A DNA stretch of 64,000 nucleotides from positions 1-64,000 of the forward strand of contig CAUZDY010000009.1 in NCBI GenBank assembly GCA_963578805.1. Direction: 5' to 3'. The position numbers and the translations under genes were made by a program. Below are positions 7,667 through 15,858 of the stretch, in pieces (position 1 is the first letter of the stretch; every line of letters starts with the position of its first letter). This DNA is from CAUZIB01 sp963578805. GTDB lineage: Bacteria; Acidobacteriota; Vicinamibacteria; Vicinamibacterales; UBA8438. Below the pieces are notes generated by a model, which did no database searches, had not been told where the DNA came from, and saw nothing but the letters and a program-made list of their open reading frames with translations.

Positions 7667-8893
7667 ATGCGCAACGTTCGCAGGCGACTCGTCTTTGCCG
7701 TCCTTGCGGTCAGTGTTCCCCTGGGTGTCTCCGCGGCGGCCGAGCAGACTGCTGACGCGCATTGGGTTACGGCCTGGGGCACGTCGCAGCAAACGCTCGG
7801 CGACACGGCGTTGACCGATGTTACGGTTCGTCTGATGGCACGGGTCACGGCGACCGGCGAGTCGATACGCATCCGCTTGGACAACAGCTACGGAACCCGC
7901 TCCCTCGTCGTCGGCGCCGCGGCGGTCGGTGCGTCGATGCGCGGGGCGATACTGACTCCTGGGTCGAGCCGAGTTGTTTTCTTCGATGGGGCAACGCGGG
8001 TAACCATTCCCCCGGGGGGAAGCGTGCAGAGCGATCCGGTCGTAATGCCGGTTCTCGCGCAGCAGGACCTCGCCATCAGCCTGCACCTCCCAGAGGTAAA
8101 TGTGAGACCCAGTCAGCACAACGGCGCGAAGGTCACGTCGTTTCTCACCGCCAACGGCGGGGGCGACCACACGCGCGACGAGTCAGCCAACGCGTTCACC
8201 CAAACGACCACGGCGATGTTCTGGCTGAAATCGATCGACGTGCTCGGCTCGACGTCAGCAGGGACGATCGTCGCCTTCGGCGATTCGATCACCGATGGAT
8301 CGTGCGCCACCGACGACGCCCACGATCGCTGGCAGGACTGGGTAGCTGTGCGACTCCAACTTGACGCCATGAACGGAGTGCACAAAGCGGTGGTGAATGA
8401 GGGGATCGGTGGCAATACGGTCACGGCAAACGTTAGCCCAGCGCCCTCCAGCATGCCAGGATTGGAACGACTCGAACGGGACGTGCTCAACCACAGCGGC
8501 GTTACACATGTCGTCTTATTCATGGGGACAAACGATATTCGTCGCGAGGCGACAGCGACCCAGGTAATCGCCGGCATTCAGGAGATCATCGACCGCGTGC
8601 ATGCCGAGGAAATGAAGGTCGTCGGAGCCACCATAATCCCGCGCCACGACCGAGCCCCAACGGAGAACAACACCGGATGGACGCCGGGCAAGACCGCGAC
8701 TCGCAACGAGGTCAACAACTGGATCAGGAACGACGCACCGTTCGATGGAGTCCTCGACTTCGACCTGATGGTCCAGGATGAGGCAGACCCAGACCTGATC
8801 GAATCCAGCCTCAATTGCGACGGCATCCATCCTAATCCACGCGGGTACTACGAGATGGGATCGAACGTGAATTTGGATCTCTTCAAAGACTAA
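7667..8893 (+). CDS. Secreted SGNH/GDSL-family hydrolase
   Basis: An exported esterase or lipase-like enzyme of 408 aa. The ATG at 7667 follows GGAAGAGGA and begins a signal peptide ending near VSAAAEQ. The first 170 residues form the beta-rich domain usual in this subgroup (WVTAWGTSQQ opening). The SGNH core then shows block I FGDSITDG with the catalytic Ser, block II Gly in IGGNTVT, block III FMGTNDIRR with Asn, and block V DGIHPNPRGY with Asp and His. All catalytic positions are present. Relatives include carbohydrate esterases and rhamnogalacturonan acetylesterase-like proteins; the substrate here is unknown. Confidence 0.9.
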   Translation: MRNVRRRLVFAVLAVSVPLGVSAAAEQTADAHWVTAWGTSQQTLGDTALTDVTVRLMARVTATGESIRIRLDNSYGTRSLVVGAAAVGASMRGAILTPGSSRVVFFDGATRVTIPPGGSVQSDPVVMPVLAQQDLAISLHLPEVNVRPSQHNGAKVTSFLTANGGGDHTRDESANAFTQTTTAMFWLKSIDVLGSTSAGTIVAFGDSITDGSCATDDAHDRWQDWVAVRLQLDAMNGVHKAVVNEGIGGNTVTANVSPAPSSMPGLERLERDVLNHSGVTHVVLFMGTNDIRREATATQVIAGIQEIIDRVHAEEMKVVGATIIPRHDRAPTENNTGWTPGKTATRNEVNNWIRNDAPFDGVLDFDLMVQDEADPDLIESSLNCDGIHPNPRGYYEMGSNVNLDLFKD

Positions 8894-8914
8894 GAAGGCT
8901 GGGCAGCGGTCGTG

Positions 8915-9580
8915 ATGGTTCTTCGTAGTGTCGCGGGAGTGTTACTTGGACTGTCTGTCGGTCTTGCCGTCGCCGACTGCACGACGGGACCAAGGCCAGA
9001 ACCGACCGAGACCGCGCCGACGCCAACCGACGGTCAGGCCAGCTCCGGATCCGGTGTCGACCTGGTCGGTCACGCTCCACCGGCCAACCAAGGTGCGCGA
9101 TCGGTGATCATTCTTGAACCCCACGCAACCCTCGACGTGCTGCTCCCGACCGATCCGGTCGAAATGGACCAGTTCGGCCGCGACTTCATCCCGAGGTTGA
9201 TCGTTGTCCGTGAGGGGCAGGCGGTGCTATTCAAGAACAGCGAGGACGAACTCCACACCGTTCACGTACAAAACGATGATGGTGAGTCACTGTTCAATGT
9301 GGCGATGCCAATTCAGGGGGGCAGGTACGACCACACATTTGGAGAGGTCGGAGACTACGCCGTGTCGTGTAACGCTCATCAGGAGATGCACGCCACGATA
9401 TTTGTCGTCAAGAGCCCATACGCCGTCGTCGCCGAACGCGACGGAGCGTTCGCGCTGTCCGACGTTCTGCCCGGCACCTACGACCTGATACTCCGTCGCG
9501 GCCCTCAGCGTCACCAACAGATCGTGGAGATTGTCGCCGGCTCCAACGAGGTCACTCTCGACTTTCCATCGCTTGAATAG
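8915..9580 (+). CDS. Exported cupredoxin-like protein with carboxypeptidase-regulatory-like tail
   Basis: Predicted periplasmic blue-copper-type protein of 221 aa. An N-terminal signal ends at a Cys (residue 22) in LAVADC; Asp before the Cys is not a standard lipobox, so lipidation is uncertain. A Pro/Thr-rich linker follows. The cupredoxin domain holds FKNSEDELHTVHV, giving one His ligand, and CNAHQEMHA, giving the C-x2-H-x2-M loop of type 1 copper sites. The last 55 residues (DGAFALSDVLPGTYDLILR) look like a CarboxypepD_reg beta-sandwich. It is just upstream of a PHM-like cytochrome and could be its electron carrier. A relative with the same architecture lies at 50648-51340. Confidence 0.8.
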   Translation: MVLRSVAGVLLGLSVGLAVADCTTGPRPEPTETAPTPTDGQASSGSGVDLVGHAPPANQGARSVIILEPHATLDVLLPTDPVEMDQFGRDFIPRLIVVREGQAVLFKNSEDELHTVHVQNDDGESLFNVAMPIQGGRYDHTFGEVGDYAVSCNAHQEMHATIFVVKSPYAVVAERDGAFALSDVLPGTYDLILRRGPQRHQQIVEIVAGSNEVTLDFPSLE

Positions 9581-9845
9581 ACTCACGACCCTCAACCCAC
9601 AGCCTCAGTACAACATGCCTGCGTGAGGAACTCGTCTGGTAAGCCCAGAGACGGCGGCGCCAAGAACCAGGAGCTCGGCTGAACGGGCACACCAAGAGCG
9701 CCCCCACGCCAGCAACCCCGCTACCACTTTTCTGTTTTCTGCCTAACAAAAAGAGGTTTGTCCGTCGTGGAGGACGGTGGTAAACTTCCCACACGAGGGA
9801 CTGGGCGTCAGATGGTGCTGGTCTCGAGGTCAAGGGAGAACAAAC

Positions 9846-11285
9846 ATGCAAGGACCGTGGAAATTCGTCGGTATGATGTGTGTCGCGGTGAGTGCGTCCC
9901 TCCTAGCCCCGGCGTCGGTCGCGGGTCAACCAGCAGACGACATCACCTTCACCAAGGACGTGCTACCGATCCTGCAGCGGTCGTGTCAGAAATGCCACCG
10001 CCCAGGCACCGCCGCACCGATGTCGCTGCTCAGCTACGAAGAGGCGCGACCATGGGCCCGCGCCATGAAAGAACAGGTCAGTGCGCGACGGATGCCCCCG
10101 TGGCACCTCGACCGCTCGATCGGCAATTTTGCGTCCGACCCGTCGCTGACTGACGAGGAGATCGCGACGATCGCAATGTGGACCGACAGCGGCGCACCAC
10201 GCGGCAACCCTGCCGATGCCCCGGCACCTTTGGAGATGACCGATCTCAGGCAGTGGACGTATGGCGAACCTGATCTGGTTGTCAGCATGAAGGACGGGTT
10301 CTTGATTCCGTCTGAGGGACCCGACTTTTATCCATCTGAGGTCGTTGACCCGGGCTTGACCGAAGACCGCTATGTCAAGTGGGTCCAAATTATTCCGTCG
10401 GCCTGGTGCTGCGTGCACCACTCGCACGTGTACGTCAGCGTGCCGGAGACCGCAGAGGGCCTTGAGGAGTTTAAACTCGGGATGGGGTCGAACACCGACG
10501 AGATCGACCTCATCGAATACGCGATGGGAAGTAGCGGGCAGTACTATCCGGAAGGCACCGGGAGAAAGCTCCCGGCCGGCGGCCAGTTCCGCTTTGCGCC
10601 GCACTACCACCCCTGGGGCGAAGAGACCCGTGATATTCAGACCGTCGGGATCAAGTTCTACCCAAAGGGCGAGGTGCCGGAGTTGATTGTCACGGCGCAT
10701 CGCCTTCGCACCGGAATTGGAAACGACTGGGTACTCAACCGCGAGGCCGTTGAAGACCGCCTGTTGCGTGCAGGGTACGACCTCGACCTCCACGCCGATA
10801 AAATGCCAGCAGATGCGTGGGTCGATGACAACACCCTAAACGGCACCGCGCTGATGAGCATCCCGCCCAACACGGTGGCCAAGCACGAGCGGTTCTGGCC
10901 ACTCCCGGACCCGGCACTGGTTCTGAGTTTCCAGCCGCACATGCACTTTCGCGGCGATCGGATGCTTCTCGAAGCGATCCACGTCGATGGTCGACGCGAG
11001 ATCCTGATTGATGTGAATAAGTACGAACAGACCTGGCAACTTGTCTATCCATTCAAAGAGCCGCACCTGTTCCCGAAAGGCACGGTGCTCCACAACGTAA
11101 CCTGGCACGACAACACCTCGAACAATCGACACAATCCCGATCCGTCGGCCTGGATAGGATGGGGTGGTCGAACTATGGACGAGATGGGGCACGGCTGGAG
11201 CGATATCGCTTTCATGACCGAGGAGCAGTACGAGGAGCGATTGAGCAAACAGCAGAAGGAACGGACCACTAATAACGACCAGTAA
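9846..11285 (+). CDS. Secreted c-type cytochrome fused to a PHM-like copper monooxygenase domain
   Basis: An exported multidomain redox protein of 479 aa. The ATG at 9846 begins a signal peptide ending near residue 27. One haem c site, CQKCH (47-51), follows in the short planctomycete-type cytochrome segment that ends with MPPWHLD. The larger C-terminal part resembles the type II copper ascorbate-dependent monooxygenase fold, with His-rich sites CCVHHSHVYV, FAPHYHPWG and SFQPHMHFRG. Family knowledge suggests copper-dependent oxygen chemistry with electrons fed by the haem, but no bacterial substrate is established. The cupredoxin gene upstream and the secreted protein downstream run in the same direction. 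Confidence 0.82.
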   Translation: MQGPWKFVGMMCVAVSASLLAPASVAGQPADDITFTKDVLPILQRSCQKCHRPGTAAPMSLLSYEEARPWARAMKEQVSARRMPPWHLDRSIGNFASDPSLTDEEIATIAMWTDSGAPRGNPADAPAPLEMTDLRQWTYGEPDLVVSMKDGFLIPSEGPDFYPSEVVDPGLTEDRYVKWVQIIPSAWCCVHHSHVYVSVPETAEGLEEFKLGMGSNTDEIDLIEYAMGSSGQYYPEGTGRKLPAGGQFRFAPHYHPWGEETRDIQTVGIKFYPKGEVPELIVTAHRLRTGIGNDWVLNREAVEDRLLRAGYDLDLHADKMPADAWVDDNTLNGTALMSIPPNTVAKHERFWPLPDPALVLSFQPHMHFRGDRMLLEAIHVDGRREILIDVNKYEQTWQLVYPFKEPHLFPKGTVLHNVTWHDNTSNNRHNPDPSAWIGWGGRTMDEMGHGWSDIAFMTEEQYEERLSKQQKERTTNNDQ

Positions 11286-11317
11286 CCGACTGAGGAATCG
11301 CAACGATTCGAACCGCC

Positions 11318-11371
11318 TGGGCGGATATCGCCTTCATATCTGAGGGGCAGCAAGAGGGGATCCGCGAGTGG
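11318..11371 (+). pseudogene. Remnant of a duplicated PHM-like gene end
   Basis: An 18-codon open stretch reads WADIAFISEGQQEGIREW. The end of the gene just upstream reads WSDIAFMTEEQYEERLSK, so 9 of the first 15 positions agree. This looks like the last trace of a tandem copy that has been deleted. It has no start and no other recognisable part. Confidence 0.5.
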
Positions 11372-11414
11372 CGCGTGCGAGAGCTGCATGTGCCGACAAA
11401 CGACGGACAATAGC

Positions 11415-12227
11415 ATGGCGACGGATCGGCGAGGTATGTGGAAACGGTGGGCGGTGTTTGGCGTGGGACTATGGCTGGCCGTCGGACAGCTCGGGACCCT
11501 GCCGTCACATGCCCAGAATCAGTTCTTTGACGCCGGGCAGGAGCGGCAAGCAATTTACCCGGCATATGAAGGGTTCAGACCGAACGAGGATGGGTCCCTC
11601 ACGATCTCGTTCGCGTACTTCAGTCACAACCCCACCCCCGTCACCATTCCACTAGGGGCGGAAAACTTCTTCGCGCCTGGTCCTGGCGACGTCGGTCAAC
11701 CAACCACGTTTCATCCTGGTCATCATCGGTGGAAGTGCGTGGTCGTCGTCGAACCTGAGTTCGATGGCAACCTTCGGTGGACACTGTCGCACGCCGATAT
11801 CACGACCTCCACCAGCGAGTCGATGCTCCAGTACAGCTGGGAATTCAGTGCGAGTGACGATCGCAACGCGCTGCGATCGATTGAAGACCCGACTATCGTG
11901 CCGCGCGGTGTGTGCCTCAATCGCCCCCCGATTGTCCGGGTGCTGGGCTACGGCGGAAGTCGCGGTCCCGAGGAACTCCACGTTGCCGTCGGCGAAGAAT
12001 TGAAGCTATTTGGTAGCGTCCAGGACGAGGGCCTGCCACGGGGTGGAGAGCTAACCTCGTCGTGGAGAATGGTCAATGGCCCCGGGGAGGTCTCCTTCGA
12101 GCAGGCGGACCAGCCTCGGACGCTTGCTGTCTTCACCCAACCCGGCACCTACGAGGTCGAGCTCAGCGGGAGCGACTCCGCACTCGACGGCGCCATCTCT
12201 GTTACCGTCATCGTCAGCGCGTTGTAG
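11415..12227 (+). CDS. Secreted protein of unknown function with Ig-like C-terminal domain
   Basis: A 270-aa exported protein that I cannot assign to a named family. The ATG at 11415 gives a clear signal (WAVFGVGLWLAVGQLGTLPSHAQ). The middle part is beta-rich (TISFAYFSHNPTPVTIPLG), a pattern seen in secreted proteins found with cytochrome-type monooxygenases in this kind of genome. The C-terminus (VAVGEELKLFGSVQDEGLP, then QPGTYEVELSGSDS) resembles a PKD or Ig-like fold. Same strand and 129 bases after the PHM-like gene, separated only by the duplicated remnant, so shared transcription is plausible. Confidence 0.7.
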   Translation: MATDRRGMWKRWAVFGVGLWLAVGQLGTLPSHAQNQFFDAGQERQAIYPAYEGFRPNEDGSLTISFAYFSHNPTPVTIPLGAENFFAPGPGDVGQPTTFHPGHHRWKCVVVVEPEFDGNLRWTLSHADITTSTSESMLQYSWEFSASDDRNALRSIEDPTIVPRGVCLNRPPIVRVLGYGGSRGPEELHVAVGEELKLFGSVQDEGLPRGGELTSSWRMVNGPGEVSFEQADQPRTLAVFTQPGTYEVELSGSDSALDGAISVTVIVSAL

Positions 12228-12462
12228 ACCGTCATCCGGGGGGGATGATGCCAGAGACCCCAACCCTCCATCGATCCATCTCGGGCACGCTGCTCATCTT
12301 CTCCCTCGTGAACCTCGCGCTATGGCGGATCAAAACAGACTGACCCGCGCCGTCATGGTCGTGGCCGGCATCTTTGAGAGTGATTGCCCGTCAGCGATAC
12401 TGTTTCATAGTTGGACACTCCTAGAGGGTCTGCGATAGCCTCTTCTCGCGCAATCATCAGCT

Positions 12463-13650
12463 ATGTCAGCGCGTACTAGTGTGGGTATTGCGGCCTTTGG
12501 ACGCCTTCTATGTGGCGCGGCGGTCTGCGTGGCTGGACTGGTCGCGGTGGTGCCGCACGAAACGTCGCTCATGTGGCAGTCGAGCATCATCCTGACCGAG
12601 TGGGGACACTGGTTTGGGCTGCTCAGCATGCTACTACTGCTCAGATGGAGGCGGTCGTGGCTTCACGGCACCGCAGCGACACTTACGGCGGTGGGAATCG
12701 TCCTGCTATTCACCCCGCTCATTCAGGCATATCTCGCTGCCGTATCGCTACCTTCGGCCCTTACTCAGGCGTTTGGCGTCCCGAGCACATTGTCTGTTAC
12801 CGATGCGCCACCCCGTCCGCAGCCTCTGGTGGTTGCGGACCTGGTATTCGGAGTCTCGACCGGCGACATCCTGGTCGACGAACATGTCTATGACGTCGTC
12901 GATGGCCAAAACCTGACACTCGACCTGTATCGACCGACATTCGGAGTCGAAAGCCGCCCAATAGTGATCGTCATCCACGGTGGTGGCTGGACGAACGGAA
13001 CCAAACGGGAGTTTCCACAGCTAAGTCGATATCTGGCGGCGCGAGGCTACATCGTCGCCAATGTCGACTATCGCCTAGCTCCACGGTGGCGATTCCCGGC
13101 ACCCCTGGACGATCTGGCATCGGCCATCCGATATATCAAGGGTCTCGAGACGACCCACGCAGTCGACCCAACCCGCATCGCACTGCTGGGTCGTTCAGCC
13201 GGCGGACAGATCGCCTTGCTCGGCGCGTACACGTCGACCGACCCGGCAATTCGGGGTGTGGTGTCGATGCAGGGACCAGCGGCGCTGCGATGGAACTATC
13301 TCAACCCGACCAAGGAACGCGTATTCGACACCACGGCTGCACTGGAAAATTATCTTGGCGGATCGCCGACCACCCATGGCGCGCAGTATGACGCTGCCGA
13401 ACCGGCGCGATTTGTGACACCCGACTCACCTCCGACACTAATTTTGCAAGGCCTCCGCGACGAGCACGTGGCAACGTTTCATGCTGATCTGGTCAGTGCC
13501 CACCTCATCGAGCAAGGCGTCCCCCACATGGTGCTGCGGATGCCGTGGGCCACACACGGATGCGACTACGTGTTCAGCGGTCCCTGTGGACAGATCAGCA
13601 CGTTTGCGATCGAACAGTTCCTCGGAGCTGTGCTCCGCGTCTCATCGTGA
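12463..13650 (+). CDS. Membrane-anchored alpha/beta hydrolase (HSL-type esterase)
   Basis: A 395-aa esterase-like protein. Residues 1-110 carry about three hydrophobic segments (LLCGAAVCVAGLVAVV; HWFGLLSMLLLL; VGIVLLFTPLIQAYLAAV), an unusual N-terminal membrane part. The hydrolase domain follows with the oxyanion motif HGGGW, the nucleophile elbow GRSAGG, an acid in a QGLRDEHV segment, and a His in WATHGCDY. These match the hormone-sensitive-lipase/BD-FAE branch. The first Met of the open frame is used, since it precedes the first membrane segment. Substrate unknown; probably a short-chain ester. Confidence 0.85.
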   Translation: MSARTSVGIAAFGRLLCGAAVCVAGLVAVVPHETSLMWQSSIILTEWGHWFGLLSMLLLLRWRRSWLHGTAATLTAVGIVLLFTPLIQAYLAAVSLPSALTQAFGVPSTLSVTDAPPRPQPLVVADLVFGVSTGDILVDEHVYDVVDGQNLTLDLYRPTFGVESRPIVIVIHGGGWTNGTKREFPQLSRYLAARGYIVANVDYRLAPRWRFPAPLDDLASAIRYIKGLETTHAVDPTRIALLGRSAGGQIALLGAYTSTDPAIRGVVSMQGPAALRWNYLNPTKERVFDTTAALENYLGGSPTTHGAQYDAAEPARFVTPDSPPTLILQGLRDEHVATFHADLVSAHLIEQGVPHMVLRMPWATHGCDYVFSGPCGQISTFAIEQFLGAVLRVSS

Positions 13651-13684
13651 TCGCACCGCAACCTCGGCTATTCTCAGGTCGGGC

Positions 13685-15082
13685 ATGATGAACCTTCACC
13701 TGATCGTACTGCTGTCGTATGCCATCACCCTGATGGGTGTCGGTCTGTTGATCGGGCGACATGTGCGAGACACTGGTGAATTCTTTGTAGCGGGGCGTCG
13801 ACTCAGTCCATTCCTGGTGTTCTCGACAATGCTGGCCGCCAACATCGGCGCGGGCTCCACCGTGAATGCGGCAGCACTCGGATACAGAGACGGGCTCAGT
13901 GCCTGGTGGTGGGTTGGATCGGCCGGGCTCGGATCGATCGTTCTAGCTTGGTGGATCGGTCCACGGATCCGCGCCCTCTCGAAGCGACACGAACTACGGA
14001 CCATCGGCGACTTTCTCGAACTTCGGTACGGACAGAGTGTCCGGGCCCTAATCGCGATCCTGCTGTGGATCGGGACGCTGGCTATTCTAGCGGGGCAACT
14101 GATTGCTATCGCCTGGGTGCTCAACGTCGTCACCGGCATCGACCGCTGGGTTGGATGTGTCGTTGGTGGCGTCGTCGTCACCGTGTACTTCTCGGCGGGT
14201 GGATTACTCGCGGCCGTCTGGGTCAACGTCCTCCAACTAGCGGTCCTCCTCACAGGGTTTATCGTCGCCTTCCCGCTCGCCCTGAGTGCAGTCGGCGGCT
14301 GGAGCCAAGTGGTCGCCTCCACCCAGGACATCCAGGGATACTGGAGCCCGTGGCAAGGCGGAGGATCAGGCTGGTTTTATCTCGCGATGCTGGGTCCAGC
14401 CTTTGTGGTGTCGCCAGGGCTTCTACAAAAAGTGTACGGTGCCAAAGACGATTCGGCCGTTCGCATCGGTGTCGGACTGAACGCTGTGGTGTTGCTCGTG
14501 TTCGCCGCCGTACCGCCTCTACTCGGGATGTTTGCACGCACCGCGTTTCCCGATCTCCCCGACCACGATCTCGCCCTTCCGACGTTGCTGATGGAAAGCC
14601 TTCCACCGCTTGTCGGTGCCCTTGGACTGGCGGCCCTGTTCTCGGCAGAGGTCAGCTCGTCAGATGCCATCCTCTTTATGCTCTCGACCTCCCTATCGCA
14701 GGACCTGTATTTACGATTCGTCCGTCCGTCGGCCACCGACGGCGACGTTCTTCGCGTCGCTCGTTGGACCGCTGTGTGCGGTGGCGTGCTCGGTACCAGC
14801 TTGGCGATCGTTTCGGAATCGATTGCCGGAGCCCTCTCGTTCTTTTACACACTATTGACGGTGAGCCTGTTCGTTCCCGTCATCGCCGGACTCTATCTAC
14901 GAAATCTTTCCTCACCGGAAGCCCTCGCAGCGATCACAGGTGGGGTCACTCTGGCAACCGTCGTCCAGATCGCAAGCGCCGGAGAGGGTCTCGCTGGTCT
15001 GACACCGGCGATGTGTGGGCTAGGTGGCGCGCTGTTAGGTGGCGTGCTCGTCTTGGCTATCAAGATGCGATCTGCACCGTGA
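13685..15082 (+). CDS. Sodium:solute symporter family protein
   Basis: A 465-aa secondary transporter of the SSF family with roughly 13 hydrophobic segments. The start ATG ATG at 13685/13688 opens MMNLHLIVLLSYAITLMGVGLLIGR, followed by the family's hallmark FFVAGRRLSPF and AANIGAGSTVNAAALGYRDG near TM2. A conserved AALFSAEVSSSDAILFMLSTS segment lies in the later helices. Known relatives carry sugars, proline, pantothenate or urea with sodium; no residue pattern here fixes the substrate. It starts 35 bases after the hydrolase stop and may be co-transcribed with it. Its end overlaps the convergent DUF218 gene by 23 bases. Confidence 0.9.
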   Translation: MMNLHLIVLLSYAITLMGVGLLIGRHVRDTGEFFVAGRRLSPFLVFSTMLAANIGAGSTVNAAALGYRDGLSAWWWVGSAGLGSIVLAWWIGPRIRALSKRHELRTIGDFLELRYGQSVRALIAILLWIGTLAILAGQLIAIAWVLNVVTGIDRWVGCVVGGVVVTVYFSAGGLLAAVWVNVLQLAVLLTGFIVAFPLALSAVGGWSQVVASTQDIQGYWSPWQGGGSGWFYLAMLGPAFVVSPGLLQKVYGAKDDSAVRIGVGLNAVVLLVFAAVPPLLGMFARTAFPDLPDHDLALPTLLMESLPPLVGALGLAALFSAEVSSSDAILFMLSTSLSQDLYLRFVRPSATDGDVLRVARWTAVCGGVLGTSLAIVSESIAGALSFFYTLLTVSLFVPVIAGLYLRNLSSPEALAAITGGVTLATVVQIASAGEGLAGLTPAMCGLGGALLGGVLVLAIKMRSAP

Positions 15083-15701
15083 GCCTCCGAGCCGCTTTGC
15101 GAACCACCGACGGGATCTCCTGCACTCGAATGTCACCCGACTCAGCGTACCGCTCTAGCCGATCGATCTCCGCCACGAGACGTGCCGCGAACTCGGTTGG
15201 CTTCCGGTCGAGCGCCGTCATCACTCCACCATCCGGAGGGCAGGCGCACACTCGAATATCGCCAAACTGCCGGGCGAACGTCGCCACGCAGCGCCGCATA
15301 ACAAACCCTTTTGCCACAAGGAGCGCCGTGGCGGGCATCCGACCGACTTGTCGGAGTGTTTCAACCCCAAACCGTACGTTTTCGAGGGTGTTCGTGGCTA
15401 CCGGCTCGATCAGAATCGCCGACCGGGGGACACCAGACTTGACGAGGTGATCCCTGAAAATCAGCGCCTCGGGTTTGGAGAAGACATCACGGGTCATCCG
15501 TCCATAACTGCCGGTCACCAACACCAGCGGTGCATATCCCTCGTGGAACAGCTCGGCTGCCCAGGTCGGAACCGCTAGGTCGCGGCTACCGAATACAAAG
15601 ACAACGTCGGCCGACCGCGGCGTCTCAGCTAGCGCCAGATACTCCCATAGCGGCTGGACAAGCGGCCAGAGGTCGGTGTCGATCTGAGGATCCGGACTCA
15701 T
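15060..15701 (-). CDS. YdcF/SanA-like DUF218 protein
   Basis: A 213-aa soluble DUF218 domain protein. The fold's markers are seen: a VVFVFGSRDLAVPTWAAEL start, VLVTGSYGRMT, the SAILIEPVATNTLENVRFG loop, and ALLVAKGFVMRRC. Relatives include YdcF, which binds SAM, and SanA/ElyC, which are envelope-related, but those usually have a membrane segment and this one does not. Biochemical role unknown. It converges on the symporter gene. Confidence 0.8.
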   Translation of the reverse strand: MSPDPQIDTDLWPLVQPLWEYLALAETPRSADVVFVFGSRDLAVPTWAAELFHEGYAPLVLVTGSYGRMTRDVFSKPEALIFRDHLVKSGVPRSAILIEPVATNTLENVRFGVETLRQVGRMPATALLVAKGFVMRRCVATFARQFGDIRVCACPPDGGVMTALDRKPTEFAARLVAEIDRLERYAESGDIRVQEIPSVVRKAARRLTVQIAS

Positions 15702-15858
15702 CGATCTCGACGTGCTGCGATGGCCGTAATCGTCCTCCCATTCATGTCCATCATTGTACTCACCGTGGCGGGTCGAGTAACAACAAACACCGGTCGACGT
15801 TCCACTCCGGCTGTCCCCGACGCGGAAATGGTGCGAACGGTGCTATCATCGGTATCCA

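Noticed and set aside
11300..11320. ACGATTCGAACCG resembling a tRNA T-arm
   Set aside because: No acceptor stem, anticodon arm or D-arm can be built around it.
12245..12343. Small ORF MMPETPTLHRSISGTLLIF and so on (32 aa) with a hydrophobic middle
   Set aside because: Too short and without a clear ribosome site or relatives that I recognise; it lies in a 235-base gap and may be chance.
833..12420. AGTTGGACA followed by a similar short context at about 833 and 12409 (both would encode SWTLLE)
   Set aside because: Only about 9 bases are shared and nothing else aligns, so a repeat family is not supported.
13906..15450. 514-codon open frame on the plus strand
   Set aside because: It overlaps the SSF symporter in another frame and has no family features, with Arg-rich shadow composition.
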